A stretch of DNA of 64,000 bases from positions 48,977 to 112,976 of the forward strand of contig JAAELK010000214.1 in NCBI GenBank assembly GCA_024226935.1. Reading direction: 5' to 3'. The DNA is from Desulfobacteraceae bacterium (GTDB lineage Bacteria; Desulfobacterota; Desulfobacteria; Desulfobacterales; Desulfobacteraceae). The position numbers and the translations under genes were made by a program. This document shows positions 15,931 through 25,102 of the stretch, one piece after another. A model generated the notes under the pieces. That model was not told where the DNA came from and ran no database searches. It was given only the letters and a program-made list of their open reading frames with translations. Every line of letters begins with the position of its first letter. Position 1 is the stretch's first letter.

Positions 15931-17568
15931 TCAAATTTTGAATTGATCAACCGTTTTTTTAAGCTCATCGGATAACCGACTCAAGTCATCCGCACTGGTA
16001 TTAACCAGTGAACTATTGTTTAACATATCATTTGACGATTGATTCACATCTGCAATGTCCTTTACAATTTCATTGGCGGCAATAGAACTCTGGGAAACAT
16101 TTTCGGTTATCTCCTGAATTCCCTGGGCTGCCTGTATAACGTTAGCAGCTATTTGCTTGGTAGTTACAGACTGTTCTTCGACCGCAACTGCAACGGTATC
16201 TATCATACCATTCACACTGGTAATCGCCGTGGTTATCTCTTCAACCTCAGAGACTGTTTGCCGGGTAGAATCTTGAATACTTTCGATTTTTTCTTTAATT
16301 TCCAACGTAGCTTCCGCTGTTTGTTGCGCTAAGCTTTTGATCTCATTGGCCACAACTGCAAAACCTTTTCCGGCTTCCCCGGCACGAGCGGCTTCAATCG
16401 TGGCGTTTAATGCCAAAAGGTTGGTTTGATCTGAAATATCATTAATGGTTTCCACAACCTTTCCAATCTTCTGGGCGGACTTACTCAAATTCTCAATATT
16501 TTTAGATGCTGTTTTTGTACGGGAAACCGCTTGATTGCTTATATCCCGTGTTTTTTCAGTATTGTGAGCAATCCCATTGATTGTTGAAGTCATCTCTCCG
16601 GCAGCTGTAGATACCATACTTATCTTTGTTGACGACTCTTCAGCTGCCACAGCCACAGAGGACATATTAGAGCTCATATCCTCGGCTGCAGCCAAAACAC
16701 CAGTTGACTTTTTATTTATCTGTAATGATTGATCTTTTATCTGTTCTGCTGTAGATATCAACATATCAGAGGATGAACTTAATGTTTGCACATTAACTTT
16801 AATATTTTTAAACATTCCCTTGAGACCCGATGACATTTTATTCAATGCACTTCCAAGTTTTCCTATCTCATCAATGTGATCAACCTTTAACTTTACCGTC
16901 ATATCGCCCCGGGCAAGAATCTGGGCATTCAAAACGGCATCATTTAACCTTTTTGAAATCCCATGGCCGATCACATACACAAACACAAACACAAACACAG
17001 TTACGCAAATAATAGCAACAATAGCAAATATAAGATTGCGCTTAAACCGATACTGCTTAAAGGCTTCATCATAATTAATTTTCAAAAGTTTTTGTGAGCT
17101 TAAAACATTTTGATCAATATCCTTTTTTATGGTTTTTACTCCAGGCTTGATCTTTGCTAAAAAGATCTCGCTTGCACCATAGGAATCTGTATCTGCGATG
17201 GATAAAAAACCCTTCTTAAGGTAGGGAATCAATAACCCAAGCTGCTTTTTTGAATTCTCTTCATTTTTTTTAGCATCGATTTTATCCATTTTAATTAGAA
17301 CACCATTAATTTTTTTTTCAATTGACTCCCAGGTTTCCTGGGGAGATTCACCCAACATGGCGCCAATGGTATCTTGTTGATATACATCCAGTATATCATT
17401 AAATTCTTTGGATGCCTGAAACAAAGACGTAAGATTCTCATTTTTTTCTTGGTACAATTCCAAAATCAAAGCCATTTTAGCCGCATTATATTGCCCAAGC
17501 CCAGCAACCAGAACAAGTACCAACAATACGATAACCGCGATTGAGATAAGTTTTGTATTAATGCTCAT
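15931..17568 (-). CDS. Methyl-accepting chemotaxis protein
   Basis: 545 residues. TM1 (about 7-27) and a helical periplasmic domain of about 155 residues suggest a four-helix-bundle sensor. TM2 lies at about 183-205, followed by a HAMP domain and a long cytoplasmic coiled coil. The highly conserved hairpin tip ([16 protein letters not shown]) is present. GGAGG lies 4 nt before ATG. It should transmit ligand or redox signals to CheA/CheW. The gene has no C-terminal CheR-docking pentapeptide (it ends DQFKI). The Cache gene 111 nt upstream on the same strand may supply a soluble sensing partner. Confidence 0.95.
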   Translation of the reverse strand: MSINTKLISIAVIVLLVLVLVAGLGQYNAAKMALILELYQEKNENLTSLFQASKEFNDILDVYQQDTIGAMLGESPQETWESIEKKINGVLIKMDKIDAKKNEENSKKQLGLLIPYLKKGFLSIADTDSYGASEIFLAKIKPGVKTIKKDIDQNVLSSQKLLKINYDEAFKQYRFKRNLIFAIVAIICVTVFVFVFVYVIGHGISKRLNDAVLNAQILARGDMTVKLKVDHIDEIGKLGSALNKMSSGLKGMFKNIKVNVQTLSSSSDMLISTAEQIKDQSLQINKKSTGVLAAAEDMSSNMSSVAVAAEESSTKISMVSTAAGEMTSTINGIAHNTEKTRDISNQAVSRTKTASKNIENLSKSAQKIGKVVETINDISDQTNLLALNATIEAARAGEAGKGFAVVANEIKSLAQQTAEATLEIKEKIESIQDSTRQTVSEVEEITTAITSVNGMIDTVAVAVEEQSVTTKQIAANVIQAAQGIQEITENVSQSSIAANEIVKDIADVNQSSNDMLNNSSLVNTSADDLSRLSDELKKTVDQFKI

Positions 17569-17679
17569 CTGTCCTCCAAGTTCCGTATCCTGAATAAAAA
17601 ATTAATTTCGTCGTAAATTAAGTTTCCAAGTAGCTTAATCCATCATAAAGCAGAGTCAACCACTTGGAATACCTGTGTT

Positions 17680-18153
17680 TTATTCTAAATATTTTCCGCT
17701 GCAAACAACATATTTTACACCATCACTTCCGGTGACCAATTTATAGTAAGTAATTTTTTTATGGATTCCTTTGGTTTCCGGTTTCTGATAAGAATAATCA
17801 ACCCATCCTGTACCATTGGCCAAAGCTCCATTGACAATGTCATCCCTGAACTTTTTACCCCTGACATCGGGTTTTCCTTTATAACTCCTGCCTATTAATG
17901 ACTTTTTAGGGTGGGCGACTATTTTAACACTTGTATCATATACAAAAACATATAAAGACGGAGTTTTACTGTCCTTATAAGGATGCTCGGCATTAGCTAT
18001 CTTTGCAATAGTCCCCTTGGCATCGGTTTCCATGTCTTTACATGTTTTTTCCACAAGAGAAATAACCTGGGCGTTGGTTACATCGCCAGCATATGTATTT
18101 ACCGCAAAACATACACAAAAGATTACCGCGAAAACATAAACTATTTGTTTCAT
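17680..18153 (-). CDS. Secreted single-Cache-domain protein
   Basis: 157 residues. A cleavable signal peptide (about 1-22, ending near NTYA-GD) is followed by one sCache/Cache_2 domain with KIVAHPKKSLIGRSYKG, VDYSYQKPETKG and YVVCSGKYLE. These are the segments seen in calcium/chemotaxis-type Cache receptors, but here there is no membrane anchor or output domain. AAGGAG lies 8 nt before ATG. It is probably a periplasmic small-molecule binder. It is the first gene before the chemotaxis receptor and may present its ligand to that receptor; this is inference from adjacency. Confidence 0.85.
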   Translation of the reverse strand: MKQIVYVFAVIFCVCFAVNTYAGDVTNAQVISLVEKTCKDMETDAKGTIAKIANAEHPYKDSKTPSLYVFVYDTSVKIVAHPKKSLIGRSYKGKPDVRGKKFRDDIVNGALANGTGWVDYSYQKPETKGIHKKITYYKLVTGSDGVKYVVCSGKYLE

Positions 18154-18256
18154 TTGAGATTCTCCTTTTTTAATTTAAGTTATAAAACCATCTTTATGTT
18201 TTTCTTATAAAAGCGACACTTGTATTAAAGTTTTATTACAATAAGGTTCTCATACC

Positions 18257-18289
18257 AATGACTGCATTTCACAATACTTTGCAGTCATT
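18257..18289. promoter_or_regulatory. Perfect 10-bp inverted repeat upstream of the secreted Cache gene
   Basis: AATGACTGCA (18257-18266) and TGCAGTCATT (18280-18289) with a 13-nt spacer, about 105 bp before the Cache gene start. It is followed by a run of A on the plus strand and no T-tract on either transcript side, so it reads as an operator-like or regulatory site rather than a terminator. Confidence 0.4.
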
Positions 18290-18523
18290 AAAAAAAAACC
18301 ATGGGCTTATAAATTCCAGGAGAATTTATATATACATTCAAGGCAAGACAAAAATTTAGATCAGATTGAATTAATTTACCAAATTTTAATCATCAAGTAT
18401 AGCTCTTTTTTTCACAAATACACCGCCTTGTATTTATAATACCAGTCAAAATAAAATAGCTTTTTTTAAAAGCTGGGATTAAATTTATGGAATAAGAAAT
18501 TAATAAGATACTTTTTCTTTTCT

Positions 18524-18552
18524 TTGATTTTATGAAAGTCTCGGGTTATAAT
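18524..18552 (+). promoter_or_regulatory. Promoter of the SpoIIE-P-loop-MFS-homocitrate synthase run
   Basis: -35 TTGATT (18524-18529), 17-bp spacer, perfect -10 TATAAT (18547-18552). The predicted start is about 70 nt before the phosphatase ATG. Confidence 0.6.
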
Positions 18553-18630
18553 TGATCCCTATGAAGATCCTTTTTCCCCACAAATGGATAATTGAATACT
18601 TTTCAATAAGGATTAACAAAAAATAAACCC

Positions 18631-20748
18631 ATGACAAAACTACGAATCAAGACCAAAATACTTTTACTAACACTGGGAATTACGGCATTTTGCGCCTTAT
18701 CTTTTCTAATCATGGCAAGTTATGTCATGCACAAAGGAGGAAAAGATATCCTGGTTGAAAGCATCAATCTGGGCAAAGATGCTGCAGAAAAAAGCCGGAC
18801 CACCCTGGAAGAACAGGCAAAATTAAATTTAACCCGACTGGTATCCATCCAGACTCAAAACGGAAACAGGTTTTTTAATGCCACCCGTGTTGAAGTAAAT
18901 ATCATGAAGAACTTAAGCAAGTTCTTGTGGGTCAACACAAATTTAAAGCAACCTTTGACAGATGATACAAACAAAGGAAATCTATCCTACCTCTACCGAC
19001 TGGCGCCGGGAGTAGACAAACAATCGGTCAAGAAGGAATTTTTGCGCCTGCGTACCATGGGAAGCGTATTTAACCCCCATCTGGTGAACAATAAAAACAT
19101 AGACTCCTTTTTCCTGGGGACCCAGACCGGAATCAATATTATCTGGCCGGATACAAAGGGCAAGACAAATAAGCCCTATGATCCCAGAATCCGCCCCTGG
19201 TATATTGAAGCCGTAAAACGAAATGGGATCGGCTGGACCGAAATTTTCCGGGGGGCATCCACATCAAAACTTCTGATCGCATGTTCAGGCCCTGTCCATG
19301 ACGATCAAGGTAAACTCAGGGGTGTAATAGGCATTACTGTTACACTGGACGAGATGCTAGACGTTATATCCTCCCAGATCAAAGATATCGGGTATGCATT
19401 TTTGCTGGATAACAAAGGCAATGTGATTGCCTTCCCGGCTTTAGGCCATAAAGAAAGAGAAAAAGACTACGGGATGACCAACCTGCTTCAAATCGAGAAT
19501 ACATCTCTCAAAGGGATAGTGAAAAAAATGGTAGCCGGGCAAAGTGGCTTTTCAAAGATCCGACTCAACAGCGGAGAAAAATTCATAGGATTTGCCCCAA
19601 TCAACGAAACCAATTGGAGTATGGCGGTGGTTATCTCGTCAAAGAAAGCTCTAAAACTGGCTGACGAAACAAAAAGCAAGATCATGGATTACACCCTAAA
19701 GAAACAACAACGTATCTCAAAGCAGATATATGTGATTCAAAAATACACCATACTGTTTTTTTCCATTATATTGCTCATCACCATTTTGATTGCCGTTAAA
19801 ATGTCCGACAAGCTCAGCAAGCCGATTTTAAATCTTATAGATGGGGTCCAGCATGTCGGAAAAGGAGATCTTAACCACAGGCTTGAAATAAAAACCGGGG
19901 ACGAAATCGAGACCCTGGCAAATGCTTTCAACAAAATGACCAATGATCTCAAACTTTATATCCAGAACCTGAAAGAGACCACCGCAGCAAAAAAAAGGAT
20001 TGAAAGCGAACTACAGGTCGCCACAAGAATCCAGGCAAGTATGCTTCCCAGAATATTCCCATCCTTCCCGAAAAGAAAGGATTTCCACATATTTGCAAAT
20101 ATGGATCCGGCAAAAGAGGTGGGAGGAGACCTGTTTGATTTCTTTTTAATCTCTGAAAATAAGCTGTGTTTTGTAATTGGTGATGTCTCAGGTAAAGGGG
20201 TTCCGGCATCCTTATTTATGGTCATTACCAAGACATTAATTAAAAATGAAGCCCTTCGCGGCATTCCACCGGAAGAAATTTTTATCAGTGCGAATAATGC
20301 CCTGTGCGAAGATAATGATGAATGCATGTTTGTCACAGGTTTTATCTGTATTATTGACCTTAAAACGGGACAGGTGGATTTTTCCAATGCCGGACACAAC
20401 CCGCCGTTATTGTTAAACCATCAAACAAAAGACTGTAAGTATCTCAAGGTCAACCCCGGATTTGTTCTCGGCGGAATACCCGACTTTAGCTATGTAAAAC
20501 AATCCCTCCACATGAGCCCTGGAGATATTTTGTTTTTATATACCGACGGAGTAACCGAAGCCATGGACCCGGATAATAATGAATATACCGAGGAACGATT
20601 ATGGGAAATCATTTCAATTGATAAATCCTGGGATGTCAGTCTTATTATAGAATCGGTCACTTCAGATTTGAAAAAGTTTACCAAAGGGGCTGAGCAGTCG
20701 GATGATATTACCATGCTAACCTTTAAATACAACGGCCCGCAACCTTAA
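18631..20748 (+). CDS. Cache-HAMP-SpoIIE (PP2C-type) serine phosphatase
   Basis: 705 residues. TM1 is at about 9-30, and the periplasmic double-Cache domain (about 35-355) has YDPRIRPWY at 183-191. TM2 lies at about 371-391, followed by HAMP (about 390-445), a coiled-coil signalling helix and a PP2C/SpoIIE phosphatase domain (about 470-700). Metal-binding aspartates are in place: VGGD (D500), GDVSGKG (D518), YTDG (D638) and DDITM (about 691). These RsbU/SpoIIE-type enzymes dephosphorylate a serine on STAS anti-anti-sigma proteins. A STAS gene lies at 26291. The Shine-Dalgarno is weak (AAGGA about 17 nt upstream), so the start could be slightly later, but the basic residues before TM1 support this ATG. 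It leads a plus-strand run of four closely spaced genes. Confidence 0.92.
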   Translation: MTKLRIKTKILLLTLGITAFCALSFLIMASYVMHKGGKDILVESINLGKDAAEKSRTTLEEQAKLNLTRLVSIQTQNGNRFFNATRVEVNIMKNLSKFLWVNTNLKQPLTDDTNKGNLSYLYRLAPGVDKQSVKKEFLRLRTMGSVFNPHLVNNKNIDSFFLGTQTGINIIWPDTKGKTNKPYDPRIRPWYIEAVKRNGIGWTEIFRGASTSKLLIACSGPVHDDQGKLRGVIGITVTLDEMLDVISSQIKDIGYAFLLDNKGNVIAFPALGHKEREKDYGMTNLLQIENTSLKGIVKKMVAGQSGFSKIRLNSGEKFIGFAPINETNWSMAVVISSKKALKLADETKSKIMDYTLKKQQRISKQIYVIQKYTILFFSIILLITILIAVKMSDKLSKPILNLIDGVQHVGKGDLNHRLEIKTGDEIETLANAFNKMTNDLKLYIQNLKETTAAKKRIESELQVATRIQASMLPRIFPSFPKRKDFHIFANMDPAKEVGGDLFDFFLISENKLCFVIGDVSGKGVPASLFMVITKTLIKNEALRGIPPEEIFISANNALCEDNDECMFVTGFICIIDLKTGQVDFSNAGHNPPLLLNHQTKDCKYLKVNPGFVLGGIPDFSYVKQSLHMSPGDILFLYTDGVTEAMDPDNNEYTEERLWEIISIDKSWDVSLIIESVTSDLKKFTKGAEQSDDITMLTFKYNGPQP

Positions 20749-20757
20749 GGTTTAATC

Positions 20758-21555
20758 ATGCAATTTTTCAAACTATCTGATACCATTGGAGCCGGTACCA
20801 CAGACAATGAAAAATACCGGATGCTGAATCAATTTTTGCCATGTATCATGGTGGGAGTTACGGGTGTGGGGAAAACCACTCTAAAGAAAAAATTACTTGA
20901 AAAATACCCTTTTTATCCTTTACCCGGCAGGAGAACCTTGACAGACAGGATCATCCTCCCCCTGATGCAGCAAAAAAACGGAACCAAGGGACCTGTTCAT
21001 GACCGGTTCCAACGGTTTACATATACCAAAGCGTTCCGAAACCTCCACCCGGGCGGGATGGGATATCTGCTATCCCAACTCAAGATAAAAACCATCAGCC
21101 CTTCAACACCGGTCCTGTTTGACGGATTACGGGGATTAGATGAACTAAGATATGCGGTCCAGACAATTCCTTCGGCTTTTTTTATTGTGCTTATTGCACC
21201 GGATCATTTGAGAGTCAAACGGCTACTGAACCGGCAAGATCCGTTTGATCATACCAAAGATGATACCGCCCCCCTAACTCCCGCAGAATTTAACAAAATT
21301 GTTCCCCTTGATCAAAAAAAAGCACTATTTGACCATGTACACAAACTTGGGCTATCAAAAGCGCTATTATATGAAAAAATACGTATAGTGACCAAAGAGA
21401 AGGAAAGCTATGACCAGGAAACTACCCGCCGTTTTTTAATGGAAAACGTTCCTGACCGGACTTTTTCCATAGATTCTTCCCAGCACTCTCCGGGCGAAAT
21501 TATCGCTGCCATCCATAATCGACTAGAAAACTTTTTTATTTCCCATAACCCCTAA
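20758..21555 (+). CDS. P-loop NTPase of unknown substrate (guanylate-kinase-like features)
   Basis: 265 residues. Walker A is GVTGVGKTT at about 33-41, then PGRRTLTDR, recalling the RR-T-R nucleotide-monophosphate grip of guanylate kinase-like enzymes. A second strand carries VLFDGLRGLDELRY (about 118-132), an acidic Walker B-like position, then FFIVLIAPDHLRVKRLLNR with a lid-like Arg-rich helix. It is cytosolic with no membrane segment. It begins 9 nt after the phosphatase stop (AAGG in the gap) and ends 20 nt before the MFS fusion, so it is part of that operon. I do not recognise a named family. A kinase acting on a small molecule or on a protein of the same operon is possible. Confidence 0.75.
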   Translation: MQFFKLSDTIGAGTTDNEKYRMLNQFLPCIMVGVTGVGKTTLKKKLLEKYPFYPLPGRRTLTDRIILPLMQQKNGTKGPVHDRFQRFTYTKAFRNLHPGGMGYLLSQLKIKTISPSTPVLFDGLRGLDELRYAVQTIPSAFFIVLIAPDHLRVKRLLNRQDPFDHTKDDTAPLTPAEFNKIVPLDQKKALFDHVHKLGLSKALLYEKIRIVTKEKESYDQETTRRFLMENVPDRTFSIDSSQHSPGEIIAAIHNRLENFFISHNP

Positions 21556-21575
21556 ACAAAAAAAGAAAATATCCC

Positions 21576-24500
21576 ATGGCAAAAGTTAAAAAGACATTCC
21601 TCTCTTTATTCATATTAGGATTTTCTCTTTTTCTTTTTACAAGTATCGGTATTGGGGAAGCCTATAGAACCTATTCAAAATTAAAAATGGAAGAGGTCTA
21701 TGCCATCGGAGAAACCATAAAATCAGTGGTGGACTCGTTCCTAGGCGCTGGTGTGCCACTCAAGCAGTTTACAGGTTTTGATACTGTTTCGTCAATGATC
21801 CTGGATATCGATAGCTCAATTACAAATATGAGCATAGTCGATAATCATAACCGGAAGATTTTTCCAAGTGGTCCCGATCCGGAAATAGAATCGTTTCGAC
21901 CCGCAAAAAATCAAGATCTCCAAAATCGATTTATCACAGATGAAAATAAAAACTTTTACAGGATCAGCATCCCCCTTGAAAGTAAATTTGAAAAAGTGGG
22001 AGAATTAAGATTTGAAATTCTTCGCAATACCATCACTAAAAAAATTTTAGACGCGTTTAAGCCTGTATTCGTTGTTATTTTAATCGTTATGGGACTATTT
22101 TGGATTCAAATATATCTTATCGATAAAAAGGGTATAAAAAATCAAAAACTCTGGTTTACCCTGGCCTATATCTTTTCAACCGTCATTGTTTCCTTATTCA
22201 TTCTGTTTGCCTTAATAAATATTTATAACAACGGTATACAAAAAAGAACCCAGAATCTGGCTAATTCATTGACCCATAAGCTTTCCTACATCAAAAAACT
22301 TGATCTTGACATAAACAGCTTCAAAGGAATTGACAAACTTTTCAATCAATACAACCAATTAAACAAAGAGATCAGTTATATTGCTCTTAAAGTGAATAAC
22401 AAGGTTGTAATTCATACCAATACAACGGGGTTGAAAAAAGCTTCCGACTATATTCGCTACACCAAGCACTTAAACCACCTGGCAATCACCATATGGGTGG
22501 ATAAACAGATAATTTACAAAAATTTATGGCTGGACTCAAAAGCTTTTCTGATACTATTTGTCGCTGCCTTTTTCATGGCTGCTCTGTGCTTGAATCTTTT
22601 ATTTGCTTTTGCCGAAGAAAAGAGACACCAGGACTCTTTGTTCACAGACAAAGATAAGGAACAATGCCTGGCACTTATCAAACCCCTGTTTTTTCTCGGA
22701 GTATTCGTCGAAGGGCTGTATGCCTCATTTTTACCCCAATATTTTAACACAATTACCCAGGATATGAGCATCTCCGGGAATGCAACATCCTTGTTGTTTA
22801 CCGTTTTTTTCATATCCTATGGTCTGATTCTGTTTCCGGCGGCCAATTATTGCCAAAAACATGGAGAAAAAAAAGCATTCTTCTGGTCTGTAATATTCAT
22901 CGGAATCAGCAGCATTTTAATGGCATTTTACACCAACTATTATGTTATCATCCTACTACGACTTATTGCAGGTCTCTGCCAGGGAGTTCTCTTTATTGCC
23001 GTCCAGTCTTATATACTGAGAATAACCCCTGAAAATCGGAAAACCCAATCCATAGCAATCCTTATCATCCAGTACAACGGCGGTAGAATTGCCGGGACGG
23101 CTATCGGGGCATTGGCCGTCACTTATTTCGATATCGGCGGAGTTTTTGTGACCGGTGGAATCATCTCTTTTTTTCTGGGCGCCTATGTATTAAAATTTAT
23201 ACCGAAAATTGACCGGATTCAAGAAAAAATCCCCTTATCTTCCGAAAAGACTCTCCCGAAAGTCTCATTTTTTGATGGTATGAAATCAGTACTAAAAGAT
23301 ATAGAGCATTTAAAGACCAGTTTTTTAATAGGAGTCAATGCCAAAATGGTCATGATTGGAGTGGTATGCTTTGCACTGCCCCTGATAATGGAAAGAAAGG
23401 CCTTTTCCAAAGAAGATATCGGATTTATACTCATCTTGTATAGTGCCGGGGTTTTAATTTCCAGTGTATACTCCTCAAAACTTGCAGACAAAACAGGCAA
23501 TATCAAAAAGATTTTATTCAGGGGAAACCAGGGAAGCGGCCTGGGCCTGATCTTGATCGGTATCATAGGACTGCCCGGAATCCAGCTGTTCTGGTCGGGT
23601 CCACTACTGGTTATGGGCTCTCTTGTACTCGGACTTGCCCACGGATTTATCGCAGCCCCCATCACCACCCATATAACAGAAACCAGAACATCCGCAATTC
23701 TGGGTAAGGGACCGGCCATTTCAATATTCAGAGTATTTGAACGGGCAGGCAATATCCTGGGGCCTTTGATTGTGGGGTTTTTATTGATGATGAACAACTA
23801 TAACTCCTTAGTCTTAAGCTATATCGGCGGTTTTATCCTTGTCTGCGGATTCTTGTTTATTATTAAGTCCGGTTCCGGGAGGGTGAGCATGATGCTGATC
23901 CTTTTGATCTTTGTATTCGGTATAACATCCAAAGGATTTTGCGGGGCCGGTCAAAATCGTCTAGACTGGTTCCAATTCACAAAGGATATGCCAGAGGAAT
24001 GGGAAGTGATTACCGACAAAAAGGACCCTTTTCACTTTATCCTCTCCCCAGATCCTGAAAAGCATAAATTAATGGATAAAAAGATTTTGATATTGATTCC
24101 CAAAAAATCTTCCGCCTATGTCACGTCAACGGAGGCGGTCTTGAACTTTTTTTCAGATAAAAAATTATACCCGATATTTGAAATAGTTAATTTCAACAAA
24201 GACAAGACCCGGGGAAAACTTGCACTGAAAACAGCCCAAGAAAAACAAATGGATTTAATTTTTGCCATGGGATCAATGTCGGTTGATTTTGTATATAAGA
24301 ATTTTCAAAACCAGAAAATACCGGTGGTTACAATCTGTGCCAAGGATCCGGTCATGATGAACTATATTGCAGATTACAATACAGGCAGCAAAACTAATTT
24401 TGCTTTTACATCCATAAATATCCCGGTCAAACTACAGATGGTCTATTTCAAGGAGCTGATACCGGATCTGAAAAATATCGGTATTCTATATGCAAAAGAG

Positions 24501-25061
24501 AATACATCTGCGGTGGTAACCCAGGTAACTCCCCTCAAAGAATATGCTCAAACCATTGGAATAAAGGTGATCGAGATAATAGTGGAAGACCAGAAAAAAG
24601 CAAGAATTGAATTAGGCCCTAAACTAAAACATGCAATAGAGGAAATGAAAACAAACGATGCCGACCTGCAAAAAAGTATCTTCTGGGTAACGGGAAGCAC
24701 CTCGGTTTTCAGCAATTTTGATATTATCAATCAACATTCAGATAAAGTTCCGGTTATCGGGGCTTCTCCCAGCATGGTAAAAGGTGGAAACCAACACGGC
24801 GCCCTGATGGCCATTGGAGTAGGATTTGAAAATAATGCACAACTGGCATCCATCTATGCTGAAAAAATACTGAAACACCAAAAAAAGCCAGGAGAATTTA
24901 AAGTCGGGGTAATAAGCCCCCCGGATATTGCCATCAATTTTAAAATGGTTAAAAATATAAACATGAAAATCCCCTATGGTTTTTTTGAATTGACCAATCT
25001 CATTTTTAATTACCGGGGAGAAAAGGTAAAATCCCGGGGCAGTATTTTATCGGACCAATAA
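21576..25061 (+). CDS. Triple fusion: membrane sensor region, MFS transporter and ABC-type substrate-binding domain
   Basis: 1161 residues with an uncommon order. TM1 (about 8-28) and an extracytoplasmic domain (29-160) come first, then TM2 (162-182), TM3 (193-215), a second extracytoplasmic domain (216-320) and TM4 (322-346). An MFS transporter with about 12 helices follows (about 363-765). Another hydrophobic helix (771-790) acts like an internal signal, then a periplasmic domain (about 830-1135) of the ABC_sub_bind type (BMP/LacI-like fold, with LIFAMGSMSVDFVYKNF and PVIGASPSMVKGG). An MFS carrier does not normally use a tethered binding protein, so the last domain may sense rather than feed transport. 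The gene sits directly after the Cache phosphatase and P-loop genes, suggesting a transport-linked sensory unit. The reading frame is continuous with no sign of a sequencing frameshift. Confidence 0.82.
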   Translation: MAKVKKTFLSLFILGFSLFLFTSIGIGEAYRTYSKLKMEEVYAIGETIKSVVDSFLGAGVPLKQFTGFDTVSSMILDIDSSITNMSIVDNHNRKIFPSGPDPEIESFRPAKNQDLQNRFITDENKNFYRISIPLESKFEKVGELRFEILRNTITKKILDAFKPVFVVILIVMGLFWIQIYLIDKKGIKNQKLWFTLAYIFSTVIVSLFILFALINIYNNGIQKRTQNLANSLTHKLSYIKKLDLDINSFKGIDKLFNQYNQLNKEISYIALKVNNKVVIHTNTTGLKKASDYIRYTKHLNHLAITIWVDKQIIYKNLWLDSKAFLILFVAAFFMAALCLNLLFAFAEEKRHQDSLFTDKDKEQCLALIKPLFFLGVFVEGLYASFLPQYFNTITQDMSISGNATSLLFTVFFISYGLILFPAANYCQKHGEKKAFFWSVIFIGISSILMAFYTNYYVIILLRLIAGLCQGVLFIAVQSYILRITPENRKTQSIAILIIQYNGGRIAGTAIGALAVTYFDIGGVFVTGGIISFFLGAYVLKFIPKIDRIQEKIPLSSEKTLPKVSFFDGMKSVLKDIEHLKTSFLIGVNAKMVMIGVVCFALPLIMERKAFSKEDIGFILILYSAGVLISSVYSSKLADKTGNIKKILFRGNQGSGLGLILIGIIGLPGIQLFWSGPLLVMGSLVLGLAHGFIAAPITTHITETRTSAILGKGPAISIFRVFERAGNILGPLIVGFLLMMNNYNSLVLSYIGGFILVCGFLFIIKSGSGRVSMMLILLIFVFGITSKGFCGAGQNRLDWFQFTKDMPEEWEVITDKKDPFHFILSPDPEKHKLMDKKILILIPKKSSAYVTSTEAVLNFFSDKKLYPIFEIVNFNKDKTRGKLALKTAQEKQMDLIFAMGSMSVDFVYKNFQNQKIPVVTICAKDPVMMNYIADYNTGSKTNFAFTSINIPVKLQMVYFKELIPDLKNIGILYAKENTSAVVTQVTPLKEYAQTIGIKVIEIIVEDQKKARIELGPKLKHAIEEMKTNDADLQKSIFWVTGSTSVFSNFDIINQHSDKVPVIGASPSMVKGGNQHGALMAIGVGFENNAQLASIYAEKILKHQKKPGEFKVGVISPPDIAINFKMVKNINMKIPYGFFELTNLIFNYRGEKVKSRGSILSDQ

Positions 25062-25102
25062 AGTTGATTAGCCTTTTCAATTTCACAAAAGGGAGGTAAG
25101 CC

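Larger units (their letters stand above)
18154..18630. other. AT-rich divergent intergenic region between the Cache and SpoIIE genes
   Basis: 477 bp without a supported gene. It holds the Shine-Dalgarno of the secreted Cache gene, a perfect inverted repeat (18257-18289) and a good promoter toward the phosphatase gene (18524-18552). The rest is AT-rich with no further recognisable element. Confidence 0.6.

Noticed and set aside
18257..18289. Terminator for the gene to the left or right
   Set aside because: The stem has no T-tract on the transcript side of either neighbour, so it was kept as an operator-like repeat instead.
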